A stretch of 64,000 bases of DNA from Malania oleifera (GCF_029873635.1 NC_080419.1:73148597-73212596); one strand, 5' to 3'. Counted from the stretch's first letter, positions 1 to 10,704 are shown. A program made the numbers and translations. Notes: generated by a model not told the origin, from the letters alone.

Positions 1-404
1 GAGTTTTTGTGTTTCAGGAAATATGGATCAAGTATGGTTCAAGTAAAGATCAAGTGTGATTCAAGTAAAGATCAAGTATGAATCAAGTGTGGGTCAACTA
101 ATCAATAATCCAAGGAGAAACTAAGGCATTTGTAGATAAATTTAGCTTAAGCAAATTTTCAAAGAACTTCAAGAGCAACGAATGAGAAAGAATTCAAGCA
201 TGACATATAAAGGCTTAGGAAACAATTTGTAAGTATTTCAAAAGCTAAAATATGGTTTGAAATATGTTTTGAAGCTCTTACAAGAGATTATGAGGACTTA
301 AAGACCTATTTAAGATTTTTGAAATAAGTCTTGTAAAAATCATAAGAGAGGAAATAAGTTTTAAAAGAAAAATATTTTCTAAAACAGGTTCTTGGAAGAT
401 CAGA

Positions 405-690
405 TGACTGAACTTTTTAGTTCAGATGTCTAAAGTGGGAACTTCAAACGTCTGAAGATTAAGTGCAGATGTCTAAAGATTTTATGGATCAAAATAGAAT
501 CAGGCAGTAGTAGTTCAGACGTCTAAACTCGCGACTTCAGACATCTGAACCTGGCACCTCAGACGTCTGAACCATCACTTCAAATATCTGACCCTGTGTC
601 CAGTTAAATTTTTAAGGGGTTTCAGGAACTTCAGATGTCTAAACTCGAATCCTCAGACATCTGAACACTGTTCAATGGGAAAATTTTTAA
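405..690 (+). promoter_or_regulatory. U3 cluster of near-palindromes with ACGT-type core
   Basis: Roughly ten copies of a 10-12 bp imperfect palindrome of the type CAGACGTCTG occur here, with variants CAGATGTCTA, CAGACATCTG and CAAACGTCTG. Each is usually preceded by TT or CT and followed by AA(C/G), with irregular spacers of 7-40 bp. The cluster lies about 100-390 bp upstream of the TATA box, where LTR enhancers normally sit. GACGTC is the core of plant bZIP C-box sites. A regulatory role is inference. The 3' LTR repeats the cluster at about 9,400-9,710. Confidence 0.55.
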
Positions 691-792
691 AATCTAATTT
701 TTTTAAATATAGCCGTTTGAACCCCAAATTTTCTAACAACTTGGGAAACTCTCTAAGGAAACTCTTGCAACAAGGAAACTTGTTTAGAAGTC

Positions 793-800
793 TATAAATA
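793..800 (+). promoter_or_regulatory. LTR TATA box
   Basis: TATAAATA lies downstream of the U3 cluster and is conserved in the 3' LTR at 9,831. It probably marks the U3/R boundary and the start of element transcription. Confidence 0.6.
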
Positions 801-1763
801 CATGGTTTTTGTAAATCAAAAATACACCAAGCATTGAAAATCTCTCAAGCTCTCTTGCTATCAAAGTCTCACCTAGTTCAATCTCTTGGAAGCTGAAAGT
901 ATTGTGGTTCTGATATTCTTGCTCCCAATTCCTGAAGAAAGATTACTGATTTCTCATCTGGAGAAAAGGAATTTGGTGAAATCCTTGTTAAGCTTCAAAA
1001 GTATATTTCTTTCTTGATATTTATCTTTTGAAGTACATAGTTTCAATTTGTACTAATCTGCTCTTTGTGTGAGCATCTCTTGTATACCAGCTTTTTGATA
1101 TCTCTCTTGTAGATTTCTGGACGATTCCAGGTTGTTAGATAATTGACCAAACAAGGGTATATTGTTTGGAGAAGGCGGGCTCTAGCCTTGGCCAAGGAGT
1201 AATTGCAAACAGGTGTTGTTCCACCCGGTAACGGAACTGCTATAGTGGAACCCTTCAGTGTTTTGCCAAGGGCGAGGACGTAGGCTGTGTTGAAGCCGAA
1301 CCTCGTAAAAACCTTGTGTCTTTTTCTCTTCTTTACTTTCTAATTTTTGTACTAGCTGTTGTTGTGTGATTTAAAGTGCAGGTTGCAGGTTTTAAAGTTA
1401 GACATAATAGACTCTTGATATTTAGAAAATATGTTTTGATTAACCATTTGCAGAAACCCAAAAGGGAGTACATTGGTTAATCTGCAGAAATCTTAATCAA
1501 GAGAAGTGCATATGAAGAGGTTACTCAAAGATGGTGGTAAACATTCACAGAGAAATTGACAAAAGTACTAATATTTTTGGTTGAGTGGTTGAATTACTTT
1601 GGTTTCATTGATTGGCTTGTGAATTTTAATTTCAGTATTTTCAAGTGTGATTATAAGTTATTATACGTATTTTTCATGGTGTCCTAAGCAAAAGCTCAAA
1701 ATTATTAAAATTAAAAAAAATCCAATTCACCCCCCCTCTTGGGAAACTATTCCTAATTTCAAT

Positions 1764-1775
1764 TGGTATCAGAGC
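1764..1775 (+). other. Primer-binding site (initiator tRNA-Met)
   Basis: TGGTATCAGAGC is complementary to the 3' end of plant initiator tRNA-Met. It lies 2 bp past the LTR end, the normal position for first-strand priming in copia elements. Confidence 0.9.
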
Positions 1776-1817
1776 CTAGTTATAGAAATTCCTAACAAGA
1801 AACTATAAAAAGATCTA

Positions 1818-3590
1818 ATGGCAAACATTTGTGTAGCACCCTTTGGTGAAGGCCAATCCTGAACCCATCCACCAATCTTTTGTGGACACAATTATACCTT
1901 TTGGAAAAAAAGAATGAAAATATATCTCCAATACATGGATTGGAAAGCATTGGAAGTTTTACGGATGGAAATCTTATTCCCACTAAGATAGTTGATGGAA
2001 AACACATTCCAAAAGAAAAGAAAGATATGACCGACTTAGATTATAAAATGCTTCAAATAAATGCAAGCGCTATAAATGCGTTATACTGTGCATTAGATGC
2101 TAATGAATTTAATCAAGTCATGGCTTGCAAAACAGCTAAGGAGATTTGGGACAAATTAGAAGTAACTTATGAATTAACCTTTGATGTTAGAGATAATAGG
2201 ATAAGCATGTTAACAAGCGAATATGAAGCATTCAAGATGAATCTTGATGAAACAATCTCAAGCATGTACACCAGATTTACCCATATAATAAACTCCTTAA
2301 GCGCCTTAGGAAAAACTTGTATTACCTATAAAATGATCAGAAAAAATCTAAGAGGCCTTCCCTCTATTTGGGAACCAAAGGCTACAGCTATCACAGAAGG
2401 TAGAAACCTTAAGACTACATCTTTGGATGAACTTATAGGCTCACTTCTCACCTATGAAATGGCCTTGAAAGAAAGGAATCCTGAACCAAAGCATAGAAGA
2501 TCCATAGCACTAAAAGCATCTAGCCACAGCACTAGTGAAGAAGAAAGTGAAATAAGTGACTTAGATCAAGATGAATTAGCATTCATTACTAAGAGACTAG
2601 GAAAATTCTACAGAAGAAATAAAAGGTTTCCTAGAAAGTTTAATAAAAAAAACCGAAAAAGGAGAGACAAGTAGGAAATAAAATAAGGTAAAAATGAACC
2701 ACCAATTTGTTATCATTGCAAAAAACCAAGGCATATCAAATCAGACTGCCCATTATTCAAGAAAGACAAGAAGAAAAAGAAGGAAACAATGAAGGCTACT
2801 TGGGATGACTCAAGCTCCAACAAAACTGAAATCGAATCAAGTGAACAAGAGATGGCAAATATATGCTTCATGGCGAATGACAAAGAGGTAAATTCTTACT
2901 ACTCTTCAACCGAATCTCAAAATGAGTCTTGTGATGAGTTGTGTGATAGCTTGCTTTCTTATAAGGAATTACAAGCTGAGTTATTCTCACTACATAAAAG
3001 ATTCATAAAAATTTCCAAAAGAAATATAACTTTGAAAGATCAAAATCAAGAATTAGTGAAGCAACTTGAATCATTCAAAACTATTGAAGAAGAAAGAAAT
3101 ATTTGTATTAAGAAGTTGGAAGAAGAAATAAATATAACAAAACAAGAGTTAGATAAAACTCATAAAGATAACTTGAATAAGAAGGATCTAGAAATAAATG
3201 AACTCAAAAAAGTAGTTGAGGATAAAGAAAAAATCATCTATAATTTTACCAAGGTAAAGAAAACTTTGAAAAGATGATTGGACAGCAAAAGCTTCATAGG
3301 AACAAAGAAAGAATAGGCTACAATGATAAAGCAAATAAAAAGAATAAAAAGCTATACATGGGATACTTTGCTAAGGAAGCTAAGTTTTATGCTAGCACTT
3401 CATCAAATAACAAACATGAACACACCACTTGATATATGTGCAAAACTAAAGGTCATGTGATGTTTAATTGCCCATTAAAAAGAAAATATGTTAAAGTTCA
3501 AGGAGAATGGAAAGCAAATAGTGGAACTAACAACAAAACAAAGAAAGTCAAAAGAATTTGGGTTCCAAAAACTAACACATAGTATCCCTC
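1818..3590 (+). pseudogene. gag: gag of element A1, frame-broken
   Basis: Gag forms the virus-like particle and binds RNA. The natural start is ATG 1818 (MANICVAPFGEGQ). Codon 15 is TGA at 1860-1862, and a frameshift lies near 1960. The UBN2-like capsid region (DLDYKMLQINASAINALYCAL onwards) is open to 2674. Two stops follow (2672 and about 2684), then a CX2CX4HX4C zinc knuckle (CYHCKKPRHIKSDC, about 2710-2752). A Lys/Glu-rich coiled coil occupies 2789-3277. A second knuckle near 3,432 is preceded by a stop (TT*YMCKTKGHVMFNC). The long coiled-coil gag with two knuckles is typical of Sireviruses. The gene is inactive as it stands. Confidence 0.85.
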
Positions 3591-3601
3591 ATTGTAGGTT
3601 T

Positions 3602-6600
3602 GCCTTAGGACAACAACGACAACGGACAAATGGTACTTGGATAGCGGGTGCTCAAGGCATTTGACCGGTGACAAGACCAAGTTCACCACTTTAAAACAAA
3701 AGGATGGGGGATACGTCACCTTCGGCGACAGTGCTAAAGGTAAAATTATTGGTATCGGAAAAATTGGTAAAGAACCTTCGCTAACTATAGATAATGTGCT
3801 ATTAGTGGAAGGTCTAAAAGATAATCTTTTAAGTATTAGTCAACTAAGTGATAAAGGGTTCGAAGTAATTTTTATGAAAGAAAAATGTGTTATCCAAAAT
3901 CCTAAAAATAAAGAAACTTTGTTTATGGCTCGTAGAATAAATAATGTCTATTGCATAAATCTTGAGAAATTCGCAAATCAAAACATAACTTGTTTGACAG
4001 CTATGAATGAAGTAAGTTGGTTATGGCATAGGAAACTAGGTCATGCTAGCATGGACCTACTATCCAAATTATCTAAGAAAAATCTTGTAAAAGGACTACC
4101 AAATACTAAATGCATAAAAGACAAGTTGTGTGATGCATGTCAAAAGGGAAAACAAGTAAAAATAAGCTTTAAAAAGAAAAAATACATATCCACCAAAAGA
4201 CCCCTAAAACTCTTGCACCTAGACTTATTTGGTCCAACTAGAACCTTAAGCTTAGGTGGAAAACAATATGCTTTTGTAATAGTAGATGATTATTCAAGAT
4301 TCACTTGGGTAATCTTTTTAGCAAACAAGGATAAAGCTTGTAATCAATTAATAATCTTATGCAAGAAATTACAAAATGAGAAAGGCTATAATGTAACAAG
4401 CTTTAGAAGTGACCAAGGAAGAGAGTTTAAAAACAAGGAACTTGATAAATGTTGTAATGAACATGGAATAACTCATAATTTTTCAGCACCTAGAACTCCA
4501 CAACAAAATGGAGTTGTTGTAAGGAAAAATAGAACTCTACAAGAAATGACAAGAACAATGCTTAATGAAAATAATCTACCTAAATACTTTTGGGCAGAAG
4601 CTGTAAATACAGCATGTTATATTGTAAATAGAGTATCAATAAGATCAAAAATAGATAAAACACCATATGAACTTTGGAAAGATAGAAAACCTAATATTTC
4701 CTACTTTCATGTATTCGGATGTAAATGTTTTATACTTAATACTAAAGATGATTTAGGAAAGTTTGATGCAAAGTCAGATGAAGGTATCTTCCTAGGTTAT
4801 TCTACAAATAGTAAAGCTTATAGGATTTATAATAAGAGAACTTCTACAATTATGGAATCAATTCATATAACTTTTGATGAATCAAATAATTATGACATTA
4901 AAGAGATGAATGATGAAAAAGAAGATACTTCACAAAAAGAAGAAGACCTTGAAATAAAAGAAGAAAATAATGATGATGCTCCAAATAATAACCTTATAGA
5001 AAATATGAAACTTCCTAAAGAATGGAAATATAATAAAAATCACTCAAAAGAACAAATTCTTGGTGAAACCTCAAAAGGAATAACCACTAGAGCCTCACTA
5101 AAAAATATTTGCAATTATTATGCCTTTTTAAAGCAAGATGAACCCAAAAATATTGAAGAAGCCTTAAATGATGATTCTTGGATTATAGCTATGCAAGAGG
5201 AACTAAATCAAATTGAAAGAAGTCAAGTGTGGGAACTTATACCGAAACCCAAAGATAAATCAATTATAGGAACCAAATGGGTGTTTAGAAATAAGAATGA
5301 TGAAAATGGATTCGTTATAAGAAATAAAGCTAAGCTAGTAGCACAAGGATATAATCAAGAAGAAGGAATTGATTATAATGAAACCTTTTCCCCTGTGACA
5401 AGGATGGAAGCAATTAGGATGCTTTTAGCTTATGCAGCCCATAAGGATTTTAAGTTATATCAAATGGATGTAAAGAGTGCATTCTTTAATGGATATATAG
5501 ATGAAGAAGTGTATGTTAAACAACCTCCAGGTTTTGAAAATTCTAAAATTCCAAACCATGTATTCAAATTGACAAAAGCCCTTTATGGTTTGAAACAAGC
5601 TCCAAGAGCTTAGTATGAGAGATTAAGTAAATTTCTACTTAAAAATGAATTTACAAGAGGAATGGTTGATAGTACTTTATTCATTAAAACTAAACACAAA
5701 GATATGCTAATAGTTCAAATATATGTGGACGATATTATATTTGGAGCTACAAATGAAGATCTATGCAAAGAATTTGCCACATGTATGCAAAAAGAATTTG
5801 AGATGAGTATGATGGGGGAGCTAAATTATTTTCTAGGATTACAAATAAAACAAGCGAAAAATGGAACTTTCATAAATCAAACTAAGTACATCAAGGATAT
5901 GCTCAAAAAGTTTGATATGGAACAAAGTAAACCCATAGGAACTCCTATGAGTACAACCACAAGCCTTGATAGAGATGAAAAAGGAAAACAAGTAGACATA
6001 ACACACTATAGAGGAATTATTGGTAGTTTACTATATCTAATTGCTAGTAGGCCTGATATTATGTTTAGTGTGTGTATGTGTGCTAGATTTCAATTAGCAC
6101 CTAAGGAATCTCACCTAACAGCTGTTAAGAGAATTCTTAGGTACTTGGTAGGATCACTTGATCTAGGCTTATGGTATCCAAAGGACACTGATTTTAATAT
6201 GATAAGTTACTCCGATGTTGATTATGCCAGCTGTAAAATTGATAGAAAAAGTACAAGTGGCATATGTCACTTTCTAGGACAATCCTTAGTGTCATGGTTC
6301 TCAAAGAAACAAAATTCGATAGCTTTATTAACCGCCGAAGCCGAATATGTTGCAGTCGAAAGTTGTTGTGCACAAATCTTATACAAGAAACAATAATTAA
6401 AAGATTTCAATCTAGAGTATAAGACAATACCAATAAAGTGTGATAACACAAGTTCCATAAATATATCTAAAAATCTGATTTCACACTCAAAAACTAAGCA
6501 TATAGACATAAGAAATCATTTTTTGAGAGATCATGTTCAAAAAGAGGATATAATTCTTGAGTTTAAAAATACAAGTGAACAACGAGTTCACATATTTACA

Positions 6601-6675
6601 AAACCCCTAAGTGAAGAAAGACTTATACATATTAGGAGAGAACTTGAGTTAATCCATAGCAGAGAAGTATATTAG
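3602..6675 (+). pseudogene. pol: pol of element A1: protease, integrase, RT, RNase H, with two stops
   Basis: A single frame runs through the whole gene and is broken only by TAG at 5611-5613 (after KQAPRA, where the family has Trp) and TAA at 6394-6396. In order: aspartic protease (WYLDSGCSRH, about 3630); GAG-pre-integrase zinc-binding region (WHRKLGH, then CDAC, about 4020-4140); integrase core with Asp in HLDLFGP and Asp in RSDQGREF. The third catalytic residue, 36 residues after the second Asp, is Val where Glu is required. RT follows with QMDVKSAF and an intact YVDD (about 5725), then RNase H (SDVDYASCKIDRKSTSG). The C terminus ends at TAG 6673. The element was recently near-intact but cannot integrate itself. 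Confidence 0.93.
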
Positions 6676-6689
6676 AAATGAAAATTCAA

Positions 6690-6865
6690 CATTTTTATGC
6701 ACTTCAGACATCTGAACTTCACACCCCAGATGTCTAAACACTTTAGCAAACAGGTTCAGATGACTGAACCTGGGACTTCAGACGTCTAAGCGCCTACTGA
6801 CTTTTAAAATTCTGGGCTTTAAAATCTTCAGACATCTGAAGTCGCGAGGTTTATATATTTCTTGC
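6690..6865 (+). repeat. Second near-palindrome cluster, between pol and the 3' ORF
   Basis: Five to six copies of the same motif as in the U3 region (CAGACATCTG, CAGATGTCTA, CAGATGACTG, CAGACGTCTA) lie just downstream of the pol stop and about 150 bp upstream of the extra ORF. They could serve an internal promoter or be a duplicated piece of U3. I see no clear TATA box beyond TTATATATTT near 6851. Confidence 0.5.
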
Positions 6866-7019
6866 GAACTAAACCCTAATTTTAGACTTCTAAAGTTGCT
6901 TGCTTCACTCATCCGAACACCTCCCTCTTCATCTTCTCTCATTCTCACTTCCATTTGAAGCTTCTACTCTTCAAAGATTTACCTCACGAAACCTAGGGCA
7001 TTCAAAAATACGTATCTCC

Positions 7020-8297
7020 ATGCCTCTACACAAGCAGACTGCAAACAAGGGTTTTTCATTGGGGAAAGATGCTCAAAATATTAACAAGTGGTTGGTTGCT
7101 CCTCGAGCTCGAATCCGTTATCGTACTTCACTAAGTACTGTAGAACCAATCTTAGGTAAAATTCTGGATGTTTCATTCTTCAATACTGAGATTCCAGATA
7201 TCCTTTTGTTATTTCATGACATTGGTTGGCTTGATTTCATCACTCAACAACCCAAAGGTTGTTTTCCCCAACTTGTCAAAATTTTCTATGCTAATATGAC
7301 ATATGAAAATGGGATTTTTTCTTCAAAAGTTAAAGGAAAGAAAATTTTGCTGAATTCTGAAATATTGTCTCTCGTTTTCAAAATTACTCCAAGAGATTTT
7401 AACTGTCCTATGTTTGCTCAATCTTGGATCCTAGAACAAGGATTCACTCCTGAAGCTTTTCTTCCAATGATTATGGAACCCATCTATTTTTCACATCCTC
7501 CGCTATACAAACAACTGAACTTAAAAGGCCAGATTCTACACAAACTTGTTTCAAACAATATCATACCAAAACAAGGCTCTTTTGATCATCTTTCCTATAT
7601 TGAATGCTTTGTTCTTTGGTGTCTTCTTAAACAAAAGAAACTAGACTTGGCTAGTTTGATCATTCGGTGGATGTGGACCAAACTGGAATCTTCTCATGTC
7701 ATTCTTCCTTATGGAGGAATTCTTACTCTTCTCTTCACTCATCTAAATGTTACAAATATTTCTGAATTCTTCATAAAGAGAACCCGATATGATCTTTTCA
7801 ATGAGACTTCTCTCAAAAAAATGGGGTATGACAAGGGGAGTTTAGGATGGTACTTGAAAATAGGAAGAACTTCACATGCACCACCTACATCTGCAGCAGC
7901 CTCAGGTTCAGCTTCAGCCTCAGCCTCAGCACCAGTATCAACAGCAATACAATCTTCTTCTACACAAGACCTTGGTTCATCTCAAGACACACCTTCATGG
8001 TTCTTATCCTTTCAAAGGGATTTCTCCAGCTTTTCCTCTGAAGTACGCACTAGACTTCAGAGTATTAAAGAAAGAGTCACATCACTCGATAAGAGGGTCA
8101 CTCATATAGAACAATATCAGGCAAAATCCTCTAAGGGAAGTGATCCAATGGATATTAACTCCACTCCTCAAAGTGGAGATGATAATGATGATGATGATGA
8201 CTCTGCAGAAAAAGAAGGAAATTCTGAAGAAGAAGAAGAAGAAGGTGATGAAGGGAATACTGAAGAAGAAGGAACCCAAGAAGAAGAAGAAGAATAG
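7020..8297 (+). CDS. Intact extra 3' ORF of element A1 (Sirevirus 'env-like' position), 425 aa
   Basis: The first ATG in the open frame is 7020 (MPLHKQTANKGFSLG); the frame is open further upstream only through a TTG. Residues of about 40-260 form a folded region (FFNTEIPDILLLFHDIGW, PQLVKIFYANM, KGKKILLNSEILSLVF). This resembles the putative plant transposon protein domain found in retroelement and Transposase-28-like ORFs. A Ser/Ala-rich linker follows (about residues 288-310), then a short heptad segment (about 340-370, RLQSIKERVTSLDKRVTHIE) and an extreme Asp/Glu tail of about 50 residues. Sireviruses often carry an env-like ORF here, but I see no signal peptide or membrane segment, so an envelope role is not supported. 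It is intact while gag and pol are broken. Function unknown. Confidence 0.75.
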   Translation: MPLHKQTANKGFSLGKDAQNINKWLVAPRARIRYRTSLSTVEPILGKILDVSFFNTEIPDILLLFHDIGWLDFITQQPKGCFPQLVKIFYANMTYENGIFSSKVKGKKILLNSEILSLVFKITPRDFNCPMFAQSWILEQGFTPEAFLPMIMEPIYFSHPPLYKQLNLKGQILHKLVSNNIIPKQGSFDHLSYIECFVLWCLLKQKKLDLASLIIRWMWTKLESSHVILPYGGILTLLFTHLNVTNISEFFIKRTRYDLFNETSLKKMGYDKGSLGWYLKIGRTSHAPPTSAAASGSASASASAPVSTAIQSSSTQDLGSSQDTPSWFLSFQRDFSSFSSEVRTRLQSIKERVTSLDKRVTHIEQYQAKSSKGSDPMDINSTPQSGDDNDDDDDSAEKEGNSEEEEEEGDEGNTEEEGTQEEEEE

Positions 8298-8900
8298 CAA
8301 GGAAATGGTTCTAAAGAAGAAGATTAGGATAGTTAGAAACTACCTATCTTAGGTCACTATGAATTTTTTTTGTTTTTCATAAAGTATCAAGACTCATGTA
8401 CCTTAGATGTCTGTAATCATGATACAATGCAGCTTTTTGTGTTACATTTGTGTTTTTGTATGGGAACACATAGACCTTCTATGTACTGCCTCTTGTACTG
8501 ATTACCTTTTGATTATAAGAATGACTTTTTGATGGTTTTTCTAATCTTGTTACTCTTTTTGACTAATGAAAAAGGGGGAGAGAGTTCTTAGTAAAGATAA
8601 AATAGAGTGCTTAGTAAAATAAAAAAATGAACCTGATGAATGTTAAAAAATGAAAGAACTTGATAAACCACATGTGAACAAATGAACCTTTTCCATCCAC
8701 ACGAACTAACATGGCTATGGCTTTCTATGGCTTGTAACATATATGGAACACATGATGAATTTTCTATGGCTTATAGTAAGGGAGAGGACTTCATTTTTTT
8801 TATGGCTTGCTTATTAATGTTTATAGTAAGGGGGAGTACTTCATTTTTCATAAAACCTTTATCTTTACTCCTCCTTTGTCAACATCAAAAAGGGGGAAAT
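8298..8900 (+). other. 3' untranslated region of A1 with multiple polypurine tracts
   Basis: No gene is seen. Several PPT-like runs occur: AAAAAGGGGGAGAGAG at about 8,570, and a 50-bp tandem duplication (8,771 and 8,821) each containing TAGTAAGGG(G)GAG. The true PPT lies at the LTR edge. Multiple PPTs are a known Sirevirus trait. Confidence 0.6.
8887..8900 (+). other. Polypurine tract of A1
   Basis: AAAAAGGGGGAAAT directly abuts the TGTTGG start of the 3' LTR at 8901. It is the expected primer for plus-strand DNA synthesis. Confidence 0.8.
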
Positions 8901-10390
8901 TGTTGGCCTAACAAGGTTTTTCAATTGGTTTTGGTGATAACAAACAAAGGACACTATTTAACTTGGAAAGGTTAAGTTTTTGTGTTTCAGGAAATATGGA
9001 TCAAGTATGGTTCAAGTAAAGATCAAGTATAGTTCAAGTAAAGATCAAGTGTGATTCAAGTAAAGATCAAGTATGAATCAAGTATGGGTCAACTAATAAA
9101 TGATCCAAGGAGAAACTAAGGCATTTGCAGATAAAGTTAGCTCAAACAAATTTTCAAAGAACTTCAAGAGCAACGAATGAAAAAGAATTCAAGCATGACA
9201 TATAAAGGCTTAGGAAACAATTTGTAAGTATTTCAAAAGCTAAAATATGGTTTGAAATATGTTTTGAAGCTCTTACAAGAGATTATGAGGACTTAAAGAC
9301 CTATTTAAGATTTCTGAAATAAGTCTTGTAAAAATCATAAGAGAGCAAATAAGTTTTAAAAGAAAAATATTTTCTAAAACAGGTTCTTGGCAGATTAGAT
9401 GACTGAACTTCTCAGTTCAGATGTCTGAAGTGGCAACTTCAGATGGCTGAACTTCATGTTCAGACATCTGAAGAATTACTTCAGACGTCTGAAGATTAAG
9501 TGCAGACGTCTGAAAATTTTATGGATCAAAACGGAAACAAGCAGTAGTAGTTTAGACGTCTAAACTCGCGACTTCAAACATCTGAACCTAACACCTCAGA
9601 CATCTGAACCCTTGCTTCAGATATCTGACCCTATGTCTAGTTAAATTTTTAAAGGGTTTCAGGAACTTTAGACTTTTGAACTCGAATCCTCAGACATCTG
9701 AACACTGTTCAACGGGAAATTTTTTTTAAATCTAATTTTTTTAAATATAGCTGTTTGAGCCCCAAATTTTCTAACAACTTGGGAAACTCTCTAAGGAAAC
9801 TCTTGCAATAAGGCAACTTGTTTAGAAATCTATAAATACATGGTTTTTGTAAATCAAAAATATACCAAGCATTGAAAATCTCTCAAGCTCTCTTGCTCTC
9901 AAAGTCTCACCTTGATCAATCTCTTGCAAGCTGAAAGTATTGTGGTTCTGATATTCTTGCTCATCAATTCCTGAAGAAAGATTACTAATTTCTCATATGG
10001 AGAAAAGGAATTTGGTGAAATCCTTGTTAAGCTTCAAAAGTGTATTTCTTTCTTGATATTTATCTTTTGAAGTACATAGTTTCAATTTGTACTAATCTGC
10101 TCTTTGTGTGAGCATCTCTTGTACACCAGTTTTTTGATATCTCTCTTGTAGATTTTTGGATGATTCCAGGATATTGGATCGTTGACCAAACAAGGGTATA
10201 TTGTTTGGAGAAGGCGGACTCTAGCCTTGGCCAAGGAGTAATTGTAAACAGACGTTGTTCCACCCGATAATAGAACTGCTATAGTGGAACCCTTCGGTGT
10301 TTTGCCAAGGGCCAGGACGTAGGCTGTGTTGAAGCCGAACCTCGTAAAAACCTTGTGTCTTTCTCTCTTCTTTACTTTCTTATTTCTGTT
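8901..10390 (+). repeat. 3' LTR of A1, truncated at its 3' end
   Basis: The LTR starts TGTTGGCCTAACAAGG and aligns with the 5' LTR (8976 with 3, and so on) as far as the TTCTTTACTTTCT stretch near 10,380. It then breaks off into minus-strand gag sequence of another element. About 0.4 kb of LTR end is missing. It differs from the 5' LTR by scattered substitutions and by an insertion in the palindrome cluster (about 9,430-9,470), so insertion was not very recent. Confidence 0.88.
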
Positions 10391-10690
10391 CATAGCACTG
10401 AAATTTATTTGCATTAATTTCATGTCATTTTCATTCAGCTCATATTCAGATTTAGGGATTTCAACATTATCAATAATTTTCATAGGAACTAGGTTTCCTT
10501 GATCAATTACTCTCCAAGTTCTTCAATCCATGGATTTGATAAAAATAGTCATTCTCATTTTCCATCCGGTGGACTTTTCACCATAAAACATTGGAGGTCG
10601 TGCAGGGATTTGTTCCACACCAAATGGGGATACAACACAATAATTCATCGGGATCTTTTTACAAATTAACAATTACGTCTATGTAAACCT
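10390..10690 (-). pseudogene. gag: gag start fragment of copia element A2
   Basis: Reading leftwards from the PBS, the minus strand encodes a Sirevirus-like gag start (YELNENDMKLMQINFSAMN near 10,450-10,390; compare DYKMLQINASAINALYCAL in A1). It is cut at about 10,390, where the sequence becomes the LTR of A1. Everything else of A2's coding region is lost. Confidence 0.7.
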
Positions 10691-10702
10691 GCTCTGATAC
10701 CA
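10691..10702 (-). other. Primer-binding site of A2
   Basis: GCTCTGATACCA on the + strand is the complement of the tRNA-Met PBS TGGTATCAGAGC. It lies 2 bp from the LTR boundary, as in A1. Confidence 0.85.
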
Positions 10703-10704
10703 AT

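Larger units (their letters stand above)
1..1761 (+). repeat. 5' LTR of Sirevirus-like copia element A1 (left edge outside window)
   Basis: Position 3 aligns with 8976 of the downstream copy, so about 73 bp lie outside the window and the full LTR would be about 1.83 kb. The LTR ends in TTTCA, just before a tRNA-Met PBS. A U3 palindrome cluster (about 405-690) precedes a TATA box at 793-800. Downstream lies a motif shared by the other LTRs here (GACGTAGGC, then CCGAACCTCG, about 1274-1312). Its length, the long gag and the extra 3' ORF point to the Sirevirus (SIRE/Maximus) lineage of Ty1-copia. The call as an LTR is firm; the lineage is inferred. Confidence 0.9.

Noticed and set aside
405-690. 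Regularly recurring short repeats resembling a CRISPR array
   Set aside because: Units are 10-12 bp, imperfect, irregularly spaced and lie in LTR U3 of a plant retroelement, with no cas genes.
8682-8975. 97-aa plus-strand ORF
   Set aside because: It spans the A1 3' UTR, PPT and LTR start, has no domain, and the match to structural landmarks explains the sequence.
10082-10483. 133-aa minus-strand ORF
   Set aside because: It is a chance fusion of A2 gag start with antisense A1 LTR across the deletion junction, and the LTR part is not coding.
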